Positions 15,018 to 22,420 of a stretch of DNA of 64,000 nucleotides are shown piece after piece (positions within the stretch are counted from its first letter, which is position 1; each line of letters begins with the position of its first letter). The DNA comes from CAMLFJ01 sp035524955 (GTDB lineage Bacteria > Methylomirabilota > Methylomirabilia > Rokubacteriales > CSP1-6). The stretch is taken from contig DATLFG010000029.1 of the NCBI GenBank assembly GCA_035524955.1, positions 1 through 64,000 on the forward strand. The letters run 5' to 3'. The notes below the pieces were generated by a model. That model made no database searches and was not told the origin of the DNA. It saw only the letters and a list, made by a program, of their open reading frames with translations. The translations under genes were made by a program, and so were the position numbers.

Positions 15018-17167
15018 CAGGCCACCCCGGCCAGGTCGAGCTTGCCCCGCCAGCGCTGGAGCAGCGCGGCCCGGAGCGCCCGATGCGGCGCCGCGAGGAG
15101 ATGGGGATCCTCGCGGACGAGCGCGACCGCGTCGCGCCGCGCCGCTTCGAGGGCCGCCGCGTCGCGGAGCAGATCGGCCACGCGGAACTCGGGCAGACCC
15201 GACTGGCGGGTGCCGAAGAAGTCGCCCGGTCCCCGGAGAGACAGATCCGCCTCCGCGATCTTGAAGCCGTCGTTGGTGGCGGTCATCGCCTCGAGCCGCC
15301 GCCGGGCGTCCTCCGACGAGGCGCCCGAGAGCAGGATGCAGTAGCTCGTCCAGGGCCCTCGTCCCACGCGCCCCCGGAGCTGGTGGAGCTGGGAGAGGCC
15401 GAAGCGCTCGGCGTGCTCGACCAGCATCACGGAGGCGTTGGGCACGTCGATCCCGACCTCGATCACGGTGGTGGAGACCAGCAGGTGGATGGCCCCCGCC
15501 TTGAACTCCCGCATCACGCGGTCCTTCTCGGCGAACGGCATGCGCCCGTGCAGCAGGCCGATCGCGAGATCGGGAAAGACCTCGCGCCGCAGGCGCTCGG
15601 CCATCTCGGTCGCGGCCTGGAGGTCGAGGGCCTCCGACTCCTCCACCAGCGGGCAGACCACGTAGACCTGGCGCCCGTCGTTCACCTGCTCGCGCAGGAA
15701 CCGGTAGATCTTCCCGCGCGCCGAACCGGCACGCGCCCGGGTGAGCACCGGCTTGCGCCCGGGCGGGAGCTCGTCGATCACCGAGACCTCGAGATCGCCG
15801 TAGAGGGTGAGGGCGAGCGTGCGCGGGATCGGGGTGGCGGTCATCACCAGCACGTCCGGGCTCTCGCCCTTGCGCTTGAGCGTCGCGCGCTGGTGCACCC
15901 CGAACCGGTGCTGCTCGTCGACCACGGCCAGTCCGAGCCGGTGAAACTTCACGTTGTCCTGGACCAGGGCGTGCGTGCCGACGACGCAGCCGATCTCGCC
16001 CGCGGCGGCGGCCGCGAGCACGCGCTCGCGCGCCTTGCCCTTGACCGCATTGGTCAGCAGCGCCACCTCCACGTCGAGGGGCCCGAGGAGCTGGGTCAGC
16101 GTCATGAGGTGCTGCTCGGCCAGGATCTCGGTCGGCGCCATGAGGGCCGCCTGGTAGCCGGCCTCGACCGCGGTGAGGATGGCCAGGGCGGCCACCACGG
16201 TCTTGCCCGAGCCCACGTCGCCCTGGAGCAGGCGATTCATCGGGTAGGGCTCGGCCATGTCCTGCCGGATCTCGCGCCATACCCGCTCCTGGGCCTCCGT
16301 GAGCGCGAACGGCAGCAAGCCGAGCAGGCGCCGCGCGAGCGCGCCGGGCGGATTCATCGCGAGCCCGGGCTGGCGCCCCTGGCGCTGCCGGCGGATCGCG
16401 AGCCCCAGCTGGAGGAGCAGGAACTCCTCGTAGACGAGCCGACGCCGCGCGGTCGCGTGGTCGCTGTCCGCCTTCGGGAAGTGGCCGGCGCGCAGCGCCT
16501 CGGCCAGCGGCACGAGACGGTGCCTGGCCCGCAGCGCCTCGGGGAGCGGATCCTCCAGGCCGTCCACGTAGCCGTCCACCAGGCGCTTCATGAGCCGGCG
16601 CATCGGCCGCGCGGTGAGCCCACGGGTCAGGCCGTAGACCGGCACGAGGCGACCTGTGTGGAGCGTCTCGTCCGAGGGATCCCCCGTGCCCTCGCCCGGC
16701 TCGTCCTCGACGATCTCGTAGTCCTTCACGGTCATCTGCAGTGGGCCCGAGCGGTAGCGCTGCGCCTTGCCGTGCACGATGAGGCGCTGGCCGCGCTGGA
16801 AGAGGCGCTCGAGGTAGGCCTGGCCGAACCACACGCAGGTGAGGAAGCCGGTGCCGTCGCTCAGCAGCACCGACAACGGCACCCGCGGCCGGTTCCGCGG
16901 CGGCGGGCTGATCGCCCGGATAGTCCCCGTCACCGTGGTCACGTCGTCGGGCTTGAGGCTCCGCAGCGGGGTGAGCTGGCTGCGGTCCTCGTGCCGGGCC
17001 GGGAGATAGTAGAGCGCGTCCTCGACGGTCTGGAGGCCCAGGTTGGCCAGGAGCTTGGCCCGTCCGGGCCCGACGCCCTTGAGGAACTGCAGCGGGGTGG
17101 CGAGCGGATGGGTCCCGGGCGTCGGCGCGCGACCGGGGGGGACACTCGCCGGCTTACTCGGGGCCAA
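15017..17167 (-). CDS. recG: ATP-dependent DNA helicase RecG
   Basis: RecG is a branch-migrating helicase that regresses stalled replication forks and processes Holliday junctions and R-loops. The 716-residue protein has the N-terminal wedge/OB domain (TTVTGTIRAISPPPRNRPR), Walker A in LLQGDVGSGKTVVAALA, a DEQH motif II in VVDEQHRFGVHQR, motif III MTATPIPRTLALTLYGD, and the C-terminal helicase motifs STTVIEVGIDVPNAS and QLRGRVGRG. The TTG at 17167 is the best available start; no ATG in frame lies near it. It leads an operon with the small secreted protein, rsmD and coaD, and is divergent from rpmB. Confidence 0.95.
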   Translation of the reverse strand: MAPSKPASVPPGRAPTPGTHPLATPLQFLKGVGPGRAKLLANLGLQTVEDALYYLPARHEDRSQLTPLRSLKPDDVTTVTGTIRAISPPPRNRPRVPLSVLLSDGTGFLTCVWFGQAYLERLFQRGQRLIVHGKAQRYRSGPLQMTVKDYEIVEDEPGEGTGDPSDETLHTGRLVPVYGLTRGLTARPMRRLMKRLVDGYVDGLEDPLPEALRARHRLVPLAEALRAGHFPKADSDHATARRRLVYEEFLLLQLGLAIRRQRQGRQPGLAMNPPGALARRLLGLLPFALTEAQERVWREIRQDMAEPYPMNRLLQGDVGSGKTVVAALAILTAVEAGYQAALMAPTEILAEQHLMTLTQLLGPLDVEVALLTNAVKGKARERVLAAAAAGEIGCVVGTHALVQDNVKFHRLGLAVVDEQHRFGVHQRATLKRKGESPDVLVMTATPIPRTLALTLYGDLEVSVIDELPPGRKPVLTRARAGSARGKIYRFLREQVNDGRQVYVVCPLVEESEALDLQAATEMAERLRREVFPDLAIGLLHGRMPFAEKDRVMREFKAGAIHLLVSTTVIEVGIDVPNASVMLVEHAERFGLSQLHQLRGRVGRGPWTSYCILLSGASSEDARRRLEAMTATNDGFKIAEADLSLRGPGDFFGTRQSGLPEFRVADLLRDAAALEAARRDAVALVREDPHLLAAPHRALRAALLQRWRGKLDLAGVA

Positions 17168-17171
17168 CGGT

Positions 17172-17200
17172 TTGCCTCATGCCAGCCCCCATGCTATAAA
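17172..17200 (+). promoter_or_regulatory. sigma70-type promoter for rpmB
   Basis: TTGCCT at 17172-17177, a 17-base spacer and TATAAA at 17195-17200 form a good promoter that should start transcription near 17207, about 50 bases before the rpmB ATG. The AT-rich -10 stands out in this GC-rich region between recG and rpmB. Confidence 0.65.
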
Positions 17201-17256
17201 AGGTGGCCGCATCCAGCAAACCACACTCAGCTCCAGGGGATCGGCAGGGGATCAGC

Positions 17257-17448
17257 ATGGCTCGAAGCTGTGATGTCTGCGGGAAGGGTCCGGCCGTCGG
17301 TCACAAGATCAGCCACGCCCACAACGTGACCAAGCGGCGGTGGCTCGTCAATCTCGTCTCGCTGCGCGCGATGGTCAAGGGCCGGGTGCAGCGCATGCGG
17401 GTCTGCACGCGCTGCCTGAAGGCCGGCAAGGTCGTCAAGGTCGTCTAG
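17257..17448 (+). CDS. rpmB: 50S ribosomal protein L28
   Basis: L28 is a structural protein of the large ribosomal subunit. The 63-residue product begins ARSCDVCGKGPAVGHKISHAHNVTKRRW, the classic L28 signature. It retains two CxxC-type pairs (CDVC and CTRC), so it is the cysteine-containing, zinc-binding variant. It is monocistronic, with its own promoter and an immediately following perfect hairpin terminator, and it is convergent with the AbiEi-like/microgene transcript. Confidence 0.97.
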   Translation: MARSCDVCGKGPAVGHKISHAHNVTKRRWLVNLVSLRAMVKGRVQRMRVCTRCLKAGKVVKVV

Positions 17449-17464
17449 CTCGGTAGAACAAGAG

Positions 17465-17490
17465 GGCGGGGGGTGTCGCCACCCCCCGCC
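17465..17490 (+). terminator. Terminator hairpin after rpmB
   Basis: An 11-bp perfect stem (GGCGGGGGGTG and CACCCCCCGCC) with a TCGC tetraloop begins 17 bases after the rpmB stop. There is no T-run, but the stem is extremely stable. It could act in both directions between two convergent transcripts. Confidence 0.75.
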
Positions 17491-17516
17491 GTACTCTGAA
17501 GCTCGAGAACGAGTCC

Positions 17517-17542
17517 CGGTGGGAGGCCGCCACCCCCCACCG
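17517..17542 (-). terminator. Hairpin after the lysine-rich microgenes
   Basis: A 7-bp stem (CGGTGGG and CCCACCG) lies 15 bases beyond the stop of the second microgene on the minus strand. It is weaker than the rpmB hairpin beside it, and the two together separate the convergent transcripts. Confidence 0.45.
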
Positions 17543-17556
17543 CACGACCACAGCGG

Positions 17557-17598
17557 TTACTTCTTCTTCTTCTTGGCCGCCTTCTTCTTCTTCGCCAT
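17557..17598 (-). CDS. 13-residue lysine-rich microprotein (second of a pair)
   Basis: This very short frame encodes MAKKKKAAKKKKK and a TAA stop. It is supported by a full-length Shine-Dalgarno sequence, AAAGGAGGTGA, about 8 bases before the ATG, which is among the best in the window. The leader GGAGGTGA-n2-ACCC-n2-C is shared with the microgene just upstream, so the pair looks like a duplication of leader and gene. All but three residues are lysine. A role in binding nucleic acid or another polyanion is a guess from charge alone. It is probably cotranscribed with the AbiEi-like gene. Nothing proves that the peptide is made. Confidence 0.55.
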   Translation of the reverse strand: MAKKKKAAKKKKK

Positions 17599-17642
17599 GA
17601 GGGTCGTCACCTCCTTTCGTGGAGAAATAACGTCACGCTTCG

Positions 17643-17717
17643 CTACTTCCTCTTACCCTTCTTGGTGGCCTTCTTCTTCTTGCCGCCCTTCTTGACCGCC
17701 TTCTTGCGCTTCGGCAT
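17643..17717 (-). CDS. 24-residue lysine/arginine-rich microprotein (first of a pair)
   Basis: This short frame begins MPKRKKAVKKGGKKKK, ends in GKRK and stops at TAG. Sixteen of its 24 residues are Lys or Arg and none is acidic. A perfect GGGAGGTGA ribosome binding site lies about 7 bases before the ATG. The gene begins 30 bases after the stop of the AbiEi-like gene and is followed 44 bases later by the second microgene, with a homologous leader. Its composition resembles the tails of bacterial histone H1-like proteins or of ribosomal proteins, but it is far shorter than either. The function is unknown. Confidence 0.6.
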   Translation of the reverse strand: MPKRKKAVKKGGKKKKATKKGKRK

Positions 17718-17747
17718 GTCGGGTCTCACCTCCCTTCGGTCGGGGAC

Positions 17748-18794
17748 TCAGTAACCCATCGCTTCGCGCCTGAGATGGGCGGCCTGATCCCGCCCCCGGC
17801 GCTCGTAGTGATAGAGATCGGCATAGAGCTGGGGCAGGCAGACGACCGGCAGGCCCCCCTTGGCCAGCGGGGCGTAGAAGACGCCCTGATCGTACGGGGC
17901 GAGCAGATAGACGTTGCCCTCCCCCTCGCCCGGCCGCAACCCCAGCGCCCGGGCCACCGGCTCGGGATCACCCTCCAGATAGCAGTGGATGGCCGGGAAG
18001 CGGACGTTCGGCGCCACCAGCGCCGCGCCCGAATGGAGGGTGAACGCATACCGACGGTGCGCCTCGTGGGCCGCCCGGCCGAGCTCCGCCACCAGCCCGC
18101 GGGTGATCCGCTCCGGCGAGAAGTATGCCTGGATGTCGTTCTGCCGGTACGAGTAGGCCTCCACCCAGGCGTCCAGCAGCTCCCCTGGCCGGGTGACCTG
18201 GATCCGCTGCTGGCCGTTCCGCTCCACCCAGGACAACTCCTCCAGGCGCTTCACCACGTTGTGGGCATGGCCCAGGCTCACGTCGGCGGCCTTGGCCAGC
18301 TCCTCGAGTCGCCAGGCGTGCTGGGGATCGACCAAGATGACCCTCACGACCCTCGTCGCCCGAGGGGCGAACAGGGACTTGAGTGGCCGGGTAGAGGGCC
18401 GGAGGTTGGGCTTGCCCTCCTTCTCGATCAGCACGTTCTCGAAGCTCAGGTAGCAGTTTCCCGAGAGGTCGAGGTAGCCCAGCCCGCTCCGCTTGAGCAG
18501 GGACGCGCTCTGGGGACTGATGTACGGCGACACCGCGACCGGGTACGCCTCCGGCATGTCTCTCCGGATCTCCGAAAGCCTGGTCACGGCCTCTCGGATC
18601 TGGCGAGGCTGGCCGAGGGAAGTGACACCGATCGCCAGCGTATGGGGCCGATCGCCCATCTTGAATTTCATCACCAGATCAACGGTTTGCCCGCCCACCT
18701 TCACGTCGAGCGATTGCTCCCATCCGCTGGCTTTGGACATGAGCTCGCGCACCCGCTGTGCCGCCAGGGTCCTGAGATTGTCTGCTTTCGCCAT
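17748..18794 (-). CDS. AbiEi-like winged-helix protein
   Basis: This is a 348-residue protein that I place in the broad type IV antitoxin (AbiEi-like) group with moderate confidence. The N-terminal 130 residues look like a PD-(D/E)xK-type fold (GGQTVDLVMKFKMGDRPHTLAIGVTSLGQPRQIREAV), but the usual E-x-K after the D reads IGVTS, so nuclease activity is probably lost. A winged helix follows (AWRLEELAKAADVSLGHAHN, then VVKRLEELSWVER), and a C-terminal domain typical of the group completes it. No AbiEii-type nucleotidyltransferase toxin is adjacent. The start at 18794 is chosen because an upstream in-frame ATG lies within the promoter -10. A palindrome over the transcription start suggests self-repression. 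Two lysine-rich microgenes follow. Confidence 0.65.
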   Translation of the reverse strand: MAKADNLRTLAAQRVRELMSKASGWEQSLDVKVGGQTVDLVMKFKMGDRPHTLAIGVTSLGQPRQIREAVTRLSEIRRDMPEAYPVAVSPYISPQSASLLKRSGLGYLDLSGNCYLSFENVLIEKEGKPNLRPSTRPLKSLFAPRATRVVRVILVDPQHAWRLEELAKAADVSLGHAHNVVKRLEELSWVERNGQQRIQVTRPGELLDAWVEAYSYRQNDIQAYFSPERITRGLVAELGRAAHEAHRRYAFTLHSGAALVAPNVRFPAIHCYLEGDPEPVARALGLRPGEGEGNVYLLAPYDQGVFYAPLAKGGLPVVCLPQLYADLYHYERRGRDQAAHLRREAMGY

Positions 18795-18826
18795 TCCTTC
18801 ACGTCCAGTTTCACTTGTTCCTTCAT

Positions 18827-18844
18827 TTTCAGCGTATGCTGAAA
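18827..18844. promoter_or_regulatory. Palindrome over the start of the AbiEi-like transcript
   Basis: A perfect 7-4-7 inverted repeat (TTTCAGC, GTAT, GCTGAAA) covers the predicted transcription start and touches the last base of the -10. This is the usual place for an autorepressor operator. AbiEi proteins are known to repress their own operons by binding inverted repeats. Confidence 0.65.
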
Positions 18845-18872
18845 CCATATGGACAAATGAAAATCCTGTCAA
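18844..18872 (-). promoter_or_regulatory. sigma70-type promoter for the AbiEi-like operon
   Basis: On the minus strand a consensus TTGACA (18867-18872) is followed after exactly 17 bases by TATGGT (18844-18849). The whole 18800-18890 stretch is AT-rich compared with its surroundings. Confidence 0.75.
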
Positions 18873-18888
18873 GCAAAATTCGTCAGGG

Positions 18889-19257
18889 TCAGTGGCCCTC
18901 GATGCCCTCCATCGTCTCGTCGTCGAGCCCGAAGTAGTGCCCGACCTCATGGACCACGACGTCCCGGACGAGGTCGGCCATCTCCTCGGGGTCCGCGCAG
19001 TCTTCCTCGATGGGCCCCTGGTAGATGTGGATGGTGTCGGGCAGGACATTGCCGTAGAAGGAGTCCCGGCGGGTGATGTCGATCCCCCGGTAGAGCCCGT
19101 AGAGGCTGTCGGGCGGCTCGATGCCCATCTCGGCCAGGGTCTCGGCGTCGGCCCAGTCCTCCACCACGACGGCGATATTGGCGAGCTTCTCGCGGAACGC
19201 GCGGGGCAGCGTGCGGAGGGCGGAATCGACGAGCGCTTCGAACTCCCGGCGGGTCAT
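18889..19257 (-). CDS. Metallopeptidase (zincin-like) family protein
   Basis: This is a 122-residue protein of the small zincin-like family (formerly DUF1025). The zinc site is plain: HEVGHYFGLDDETM, that is HExxH followed by G-x-x-D as third ligand, near residues 102-113. The family also shows the N-terminal FEALVDSALRTLPRAFREKL helix and the central DTIHIYQGPIE strand. It is probably a cytoplasmic protease or peptidase with unknown substrate. It lies 28 bases before the RelA/SpoT gene on the same strand, but no functional link is known. Confidence 0.87.
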   Translation of the reverse strand: MTRREFEALVDSALRTLPRAFREKLANIAVVVEDWADAETLAEMGIEPPDSLYGLYRGIDITRRDSFYGNVLPDTIHIYQGPIEEDCADPEEMADLVRDVVVHEVGHYFGLDDETMEGIEGH

Positions 19258-19285
19258 TCGGGCCGGCGGCGGATCGCCGTGCGGG

Positions 19286-21436
19286 CTAGACGCCTCGAAC
19301 CCGCTCGACGTTGGCGATGTCCTTCACCTCGCGGATGGCCTGCATGATGTCCTGAAGCTGACGCAGGTCGTCGACCTCGACCACGAAGTGGTTGAGCCCC
19401 TTCCGGTCCTCGGTGACGGTGATCTCGGCCTTGATGATGTTCCCGTGGCGCGAGGAGATGGCGCTCGTGATCTCCGCCAGCAGGCCCGGGCGGTCCCGGC
19501 CGATGTAGACCGCGATCCGCACCGGCCGCTTGGTCGGCTCCCCCGCCTCCCACTCCACCGCCACCAGCCGCTCCTTCTCGAGGACGTTCTTGACCACCGT
19601 GAGGCAGTCGCGCGCGTGGACGGTCAGGCCGCGCCCCCGCGTGATGAAGCCCACGATGGCGTCGCCGGGCAGCGGCGCGCAGCACTTGCCGAAGCGAACC
19701 AGGAGATCGTCCACGCCTCGGATCCGCACCGCGGGGCCGTCGGCCCGGCGCGCCGGGCGGGCCGGCCTGGTCTCGGCGGGGGCCTCGCTGTCGACGGGGG
19801 GCGCCAGGGCCACCCGGCCGAGCACCTGCTGGATCGAGGTCTTGCCGTAGCCGATCGAGGCCAGGAGATCGTCCACCGACGGGAAGCCCAGGTCGACGAT
19901 GAGCTTCTTCATCTCGTCGGAGGCGAGCAGGGTCGCGGGGGCGAGCCGGTACTTCCGGGCCTCGCGCTCGAAGAACTCCCGCCCGAGGGCCAGGGAGCGG
20001 GTGCGCTCCTCGATCTTCAGCCACTGGTTGACCTTGGCGCGGGCGCGGTTGGACTTGACGATCTTGAGCCAGTCGCGGCTCGGATGCTGGGTCGGCGACG
20101 TCACGATCTCGACGATGTCGCCCTGGTGGAGCGTGTAGCGCAGCGGGACGAGCTTGCCGTTCACCTTGGCGCCGACACAGTGGTGGCCGACGTCGGTGTG
20201 CACGGTGTAGGCGAAATCCACCGGCGTCGCCCCCTCCGGGAGCGCCTTGACGTCCCCGCGCGGGGTGAAGACGTAGACCTCGTCGGGAAACAGATCGAGG
20301 CGGACGCTGTCGAGGAACTCCTTGGGATCGCTCGTCTCGTTCTGCGACTCCAGGAGCTGGCGCAGCCAGGTGAAGGCATCGTCGAACTTGTCGCGATCGG
20401 TCCGTTTCTCCTTGTAGAGCCAGTGGGCCGCGATGCCTTCCTCGGCGATCCGGTGCATCTCGCCGGTGCGGATCTGGATCTCGACCGGGTCCCCCTTGGG
20501 CCCGATCACGGTTGTGTGCAGCGACTGGTACATGTTGACCTTGGGCATCGCGACGAAGTCCTTGAAGCGGCCGGGTACCGGCTTCCACAGCGAGTGCACG
20601 ACCCCCAGGGCCCCGTAGCAGTCGCGGACGGTATTGGTCAGCACGCGGACCGCGGTGAGGTCGTAGATCTCGTCGAACTCCCGCCCCCCCTCGTGCATCT
20701 TCTTCCAGATCGAGTAGAAGTGCTTGGGGCGGCCCGCGATCTTGGACCCGATCCCCACCTCCCCCAGCTTCTCGTGCAGGAGCGCGATCAGATGGTTGAT
20801 CTCGGTCTCGCGCTCGAGCCGCCGCTTCGCGACGCGCCGCATCAACTCCTGGTAGTCGTCCGGATGCAGCACCCGGAGGGCCAGATCCTCCAGCTCCGCC
20901 TTGACCGTGGCCATCCCGAGCCGGTGGGCCAGCGGGGCGTAGATGTCGAGGGTCTCCTGGGCGATCTTCCGGGCCTTCTCGGTCGGCAGGTACTGCAGTG
21001 TTCGCATATTGTGCAGCCGGTCGGCCAGCTTGATCATCAGCACGCGGAGGTCCCGCGCCATGGCCACCAGCATCTTGCGGAAGTTCTCCGCCTGACGCTC
21101 CTCCCGGGAGGAGAAGGCCAGCTTGCCGATCTTGGTCACCCCGTCCACCAGGTCGGCGATCTCGGTGCCGAACTCGCGCTGGAGGTCCCCCTTGGTCGCC
21201 TTGGTGTCCTCGAGGACGTCGTGCAGCAGGCCGGCGGTGACCGTGGTCACGTCCATCTTGAAGTTGACGAGGAGGCCGGCGACCTCGAGGGGGTGGGAGA
21301 GGTAGGGCTCGCCGGAGGCCCGCTGCTGACCCTGGTGGGACCGCTCGGAGAATCGGTAGGCGCGCTCCAGGAGATTCAGATCGGCGGCAGGCTGGTACTT
21401 GGGGATCTCTTCGATGAGCGTCTGCAGTTGGGTCAA
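19286..21436 (-). CDS. relA: Bifunctional (p)ppGpp synthetase/hydrolase, RelA/SpoT family
   Basis: This is a long Rsh protein (716 residues) controlling the stringent alarmone (p)ppGpp. Domains in order: HD hydrolase (HPLEVAGLL near 50, TAGLLHDVLEDT near 70), nucleotidyltransferase synthetase (GRPKHFYSIWKKMHEGG near 240, VPGRFKDFVAMPKVNMYQSL near 310), TGS (VFTPRGDVKALPEGATPVDF near 395), a zinc-finger/helical region, and a C-terminal ACT domain ending NVERVRGV. The intact HD motif suggests hydrolase activity is kept. The TTG at 21436 has a GGGGAGGGGG purine tract just upstream and is the best start. It follows secF closely on the same strand. Confidence 0.95.
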   Translation of the reverse strand: MTQLQTLIEEIPKYQPAADLNLLERAYRFSERSHQGQQRASGEPYLSHPLEVAGLLVNFKMDVTTVTAGLLHDVLEDTKATKGDLQREFGTEIADLVDGVTKIGKLAFSSREERQAENFRKMLVAMARDLRVLMIKLADRLHNMRTLQYLPTEKARKIAQETLDIYAPLAHRLGMATVKAELEDLALRVLHPDDYQELMRRVAKRRLERETEINHLIALLHEKLGEVGIGSKIAGRPKHFYSIWKKMHEGGREFDEIYDLTAVRVLTNTVRDCYGALGVVHSLWKPVPGRFKDFVAMPKVNMYQSLHTTVIGPKGDPVEIQIRTGEMHRIAEEGIAAHWLYKEKRTDRDKFDDAFTWLRQLLESQNETSDPKEFLDSVRLDLFPDEVYVFTPRGDVKALPEGATPVDFAYTVHTDVGHHCVGAKVNGKLVPLRYTLHQGDIVEIVTSPTQHPSRDWLKIVKSNRARAKVNQWLKIEERTRSLALGREFFEREARKYRLAPATLLASDEMKKLIVDLGFPSVDDLLASIGYGKTSIQQVLGRVALAPPVDSEAPAETRPARPARRADGPAVRIRGVDDLLVRFGKCCAPLPGDAIVGFITRGRGLTVHARDCLTVVKNVLEKERLVAVEWEAGEPTKRPVRIAVYIGRDRPGLLAEITSAISSRHGNIIKAEITVTEDRKGLNHFVVEVDDLRQLQDIMQAIREVKDIANVERVRGV

Positions 21437-21478
21437 CCGTCCCCCTCCCCAGGTTGACCTTGAATTTTGCCACTAAAA

Positions 21479-22420
21479 TCAGGCTTTTGCTACGGCTTTT
21501 TTCCTCCTGGCCACCAAGCGGTCCCGCCAGCCGGCCCAGTCCACGATCAGGGAGCCGGCGATATATATGGTGGAGTACGTGCCGGTGAAGACGCCGATGC
21601 ACAGGACGAAGGCCATGTCCTCCAGCACCTTGCCTCCGAAGAGGTACAGGATCGCCGTGGCCAGGAACGTCGTCATCGCCGTGAGAACGGTCCGGGACAG
21701 GGTCTGGTTGATCGCGGTGTTGATCTGAACCTCGAAGGACTCCCCCTTCCGTCGGCCCCCCTTGGCCCGGTTCTCCCGGACCCGATCGTAGGCCACGATG
21801 GTGTCGTTGACCGAGTAGCCGATGATGGTGAGCATGGCGGCCAGGATGGCGAGGGACATCTCCCGGTTGGTCAGCGACATGGCTGACAGGCAGACGAGCA
21901 CGTCATGCACGATGGCGGCCACCGACGCGACCCCGCCCAGCAGGTCGAAGCGGATCGCGACATAGGCGAGGATGCCGATCATGCTCCAGAGGACGGCATA
22001 GAGGGCCTGGATCTGGAGGTCCCGGCCCACCTGGGGTCCCACGAACTCGACCCGCCGGATCTCGTGCTTGCCCAGCGCGGAATCCTTGGCCAGCGCCTCC
22101 TGGGTCCGCCGCGTCACCTCCTCGGAGGAGAGCTGGGCCAGGGGGAGGCGGAGCAGGTACTCGCGCGCGTCACCGAACTCCTGGATCACGCTGTCGCCCA
22201 TCTGCACGGTCTCGAGCGCGCGCCGGATCCGGTCCACCGCCACCGGCGTCTCGAACCGCACCTGGATCAGGGTGCCGCCGGAGAAGTCGATGCCGTAGCG
22301 CAGCCCCCCCTTGGCCACCATGGAGCCGACGCCGACCAGGATGAACAGGATCGAGATGAGATAGGCCCAGCGCCGCCGCCCGATGAAGTTGAAGCTCGGA
22401 TCCCGGAAGAGCTGGATCAT
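21479..22420 (-). CDS. secF: Protein translocase subunit SecF
   Basis: SecF, with SecD and YajC, uses the proton gradient to pull proteins through SecYEG on the periplasmic side. The 313-residue protein has six predicted helices, an N-terminal helix after FNFIGRRRWAYLIS, the RYGIDFSGGTLIQVRF motif and the conserved GYSVNDTIVAYDRVRENR segment. The start ATG overlaps the end of secD by 4 bases, and the order yajC-secD-secF is the standard one. The C-terminus is basic (RRKKAVAKA). Confidence 0.96.
   Translation of the reverse strand: MIQLFRDPSFNFIGRRRWAYLISILFILVGVGSMVAKGGLRYGIDFSGGTLIQVRFETPVAVDRIRRALETVQMGDSVIQEFGDAREYLLRLPLAQLSSEEVTRRTQEALAKDSALGKHEIRRVEFVGPQVGRDLQIQALYAVLWSMIGILAYVAIRFDLLGGVASVAAIVHDVLVCLSAMSLTNREMSLAILAAMLTIIGYSVNDTIVAYDRVRENRAKGGRRKGESFEVQINTAINQTLSRTVLTAMTTFLATAILYLFGGKVLEDMAFVLCIGVFTGTYSTIYIAGSLIVDWAGWRDRLVARRKKAVAKA

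Noticed and set aside
14114..17329. Open frame of 1071 codons on the plus strand, opposite recG
   Set aside because: It has no recognisable domain and is a low-complexity shadow of recG and its neighbours.
17557..17717. Lysine-rich microproteins considered as Pup or UBact
   Set aside because: Pup-like proteins are acidic or mixed, 60 or so residues long, and end in Glu or Gln. These are tiny, purely basic and end in Lys.
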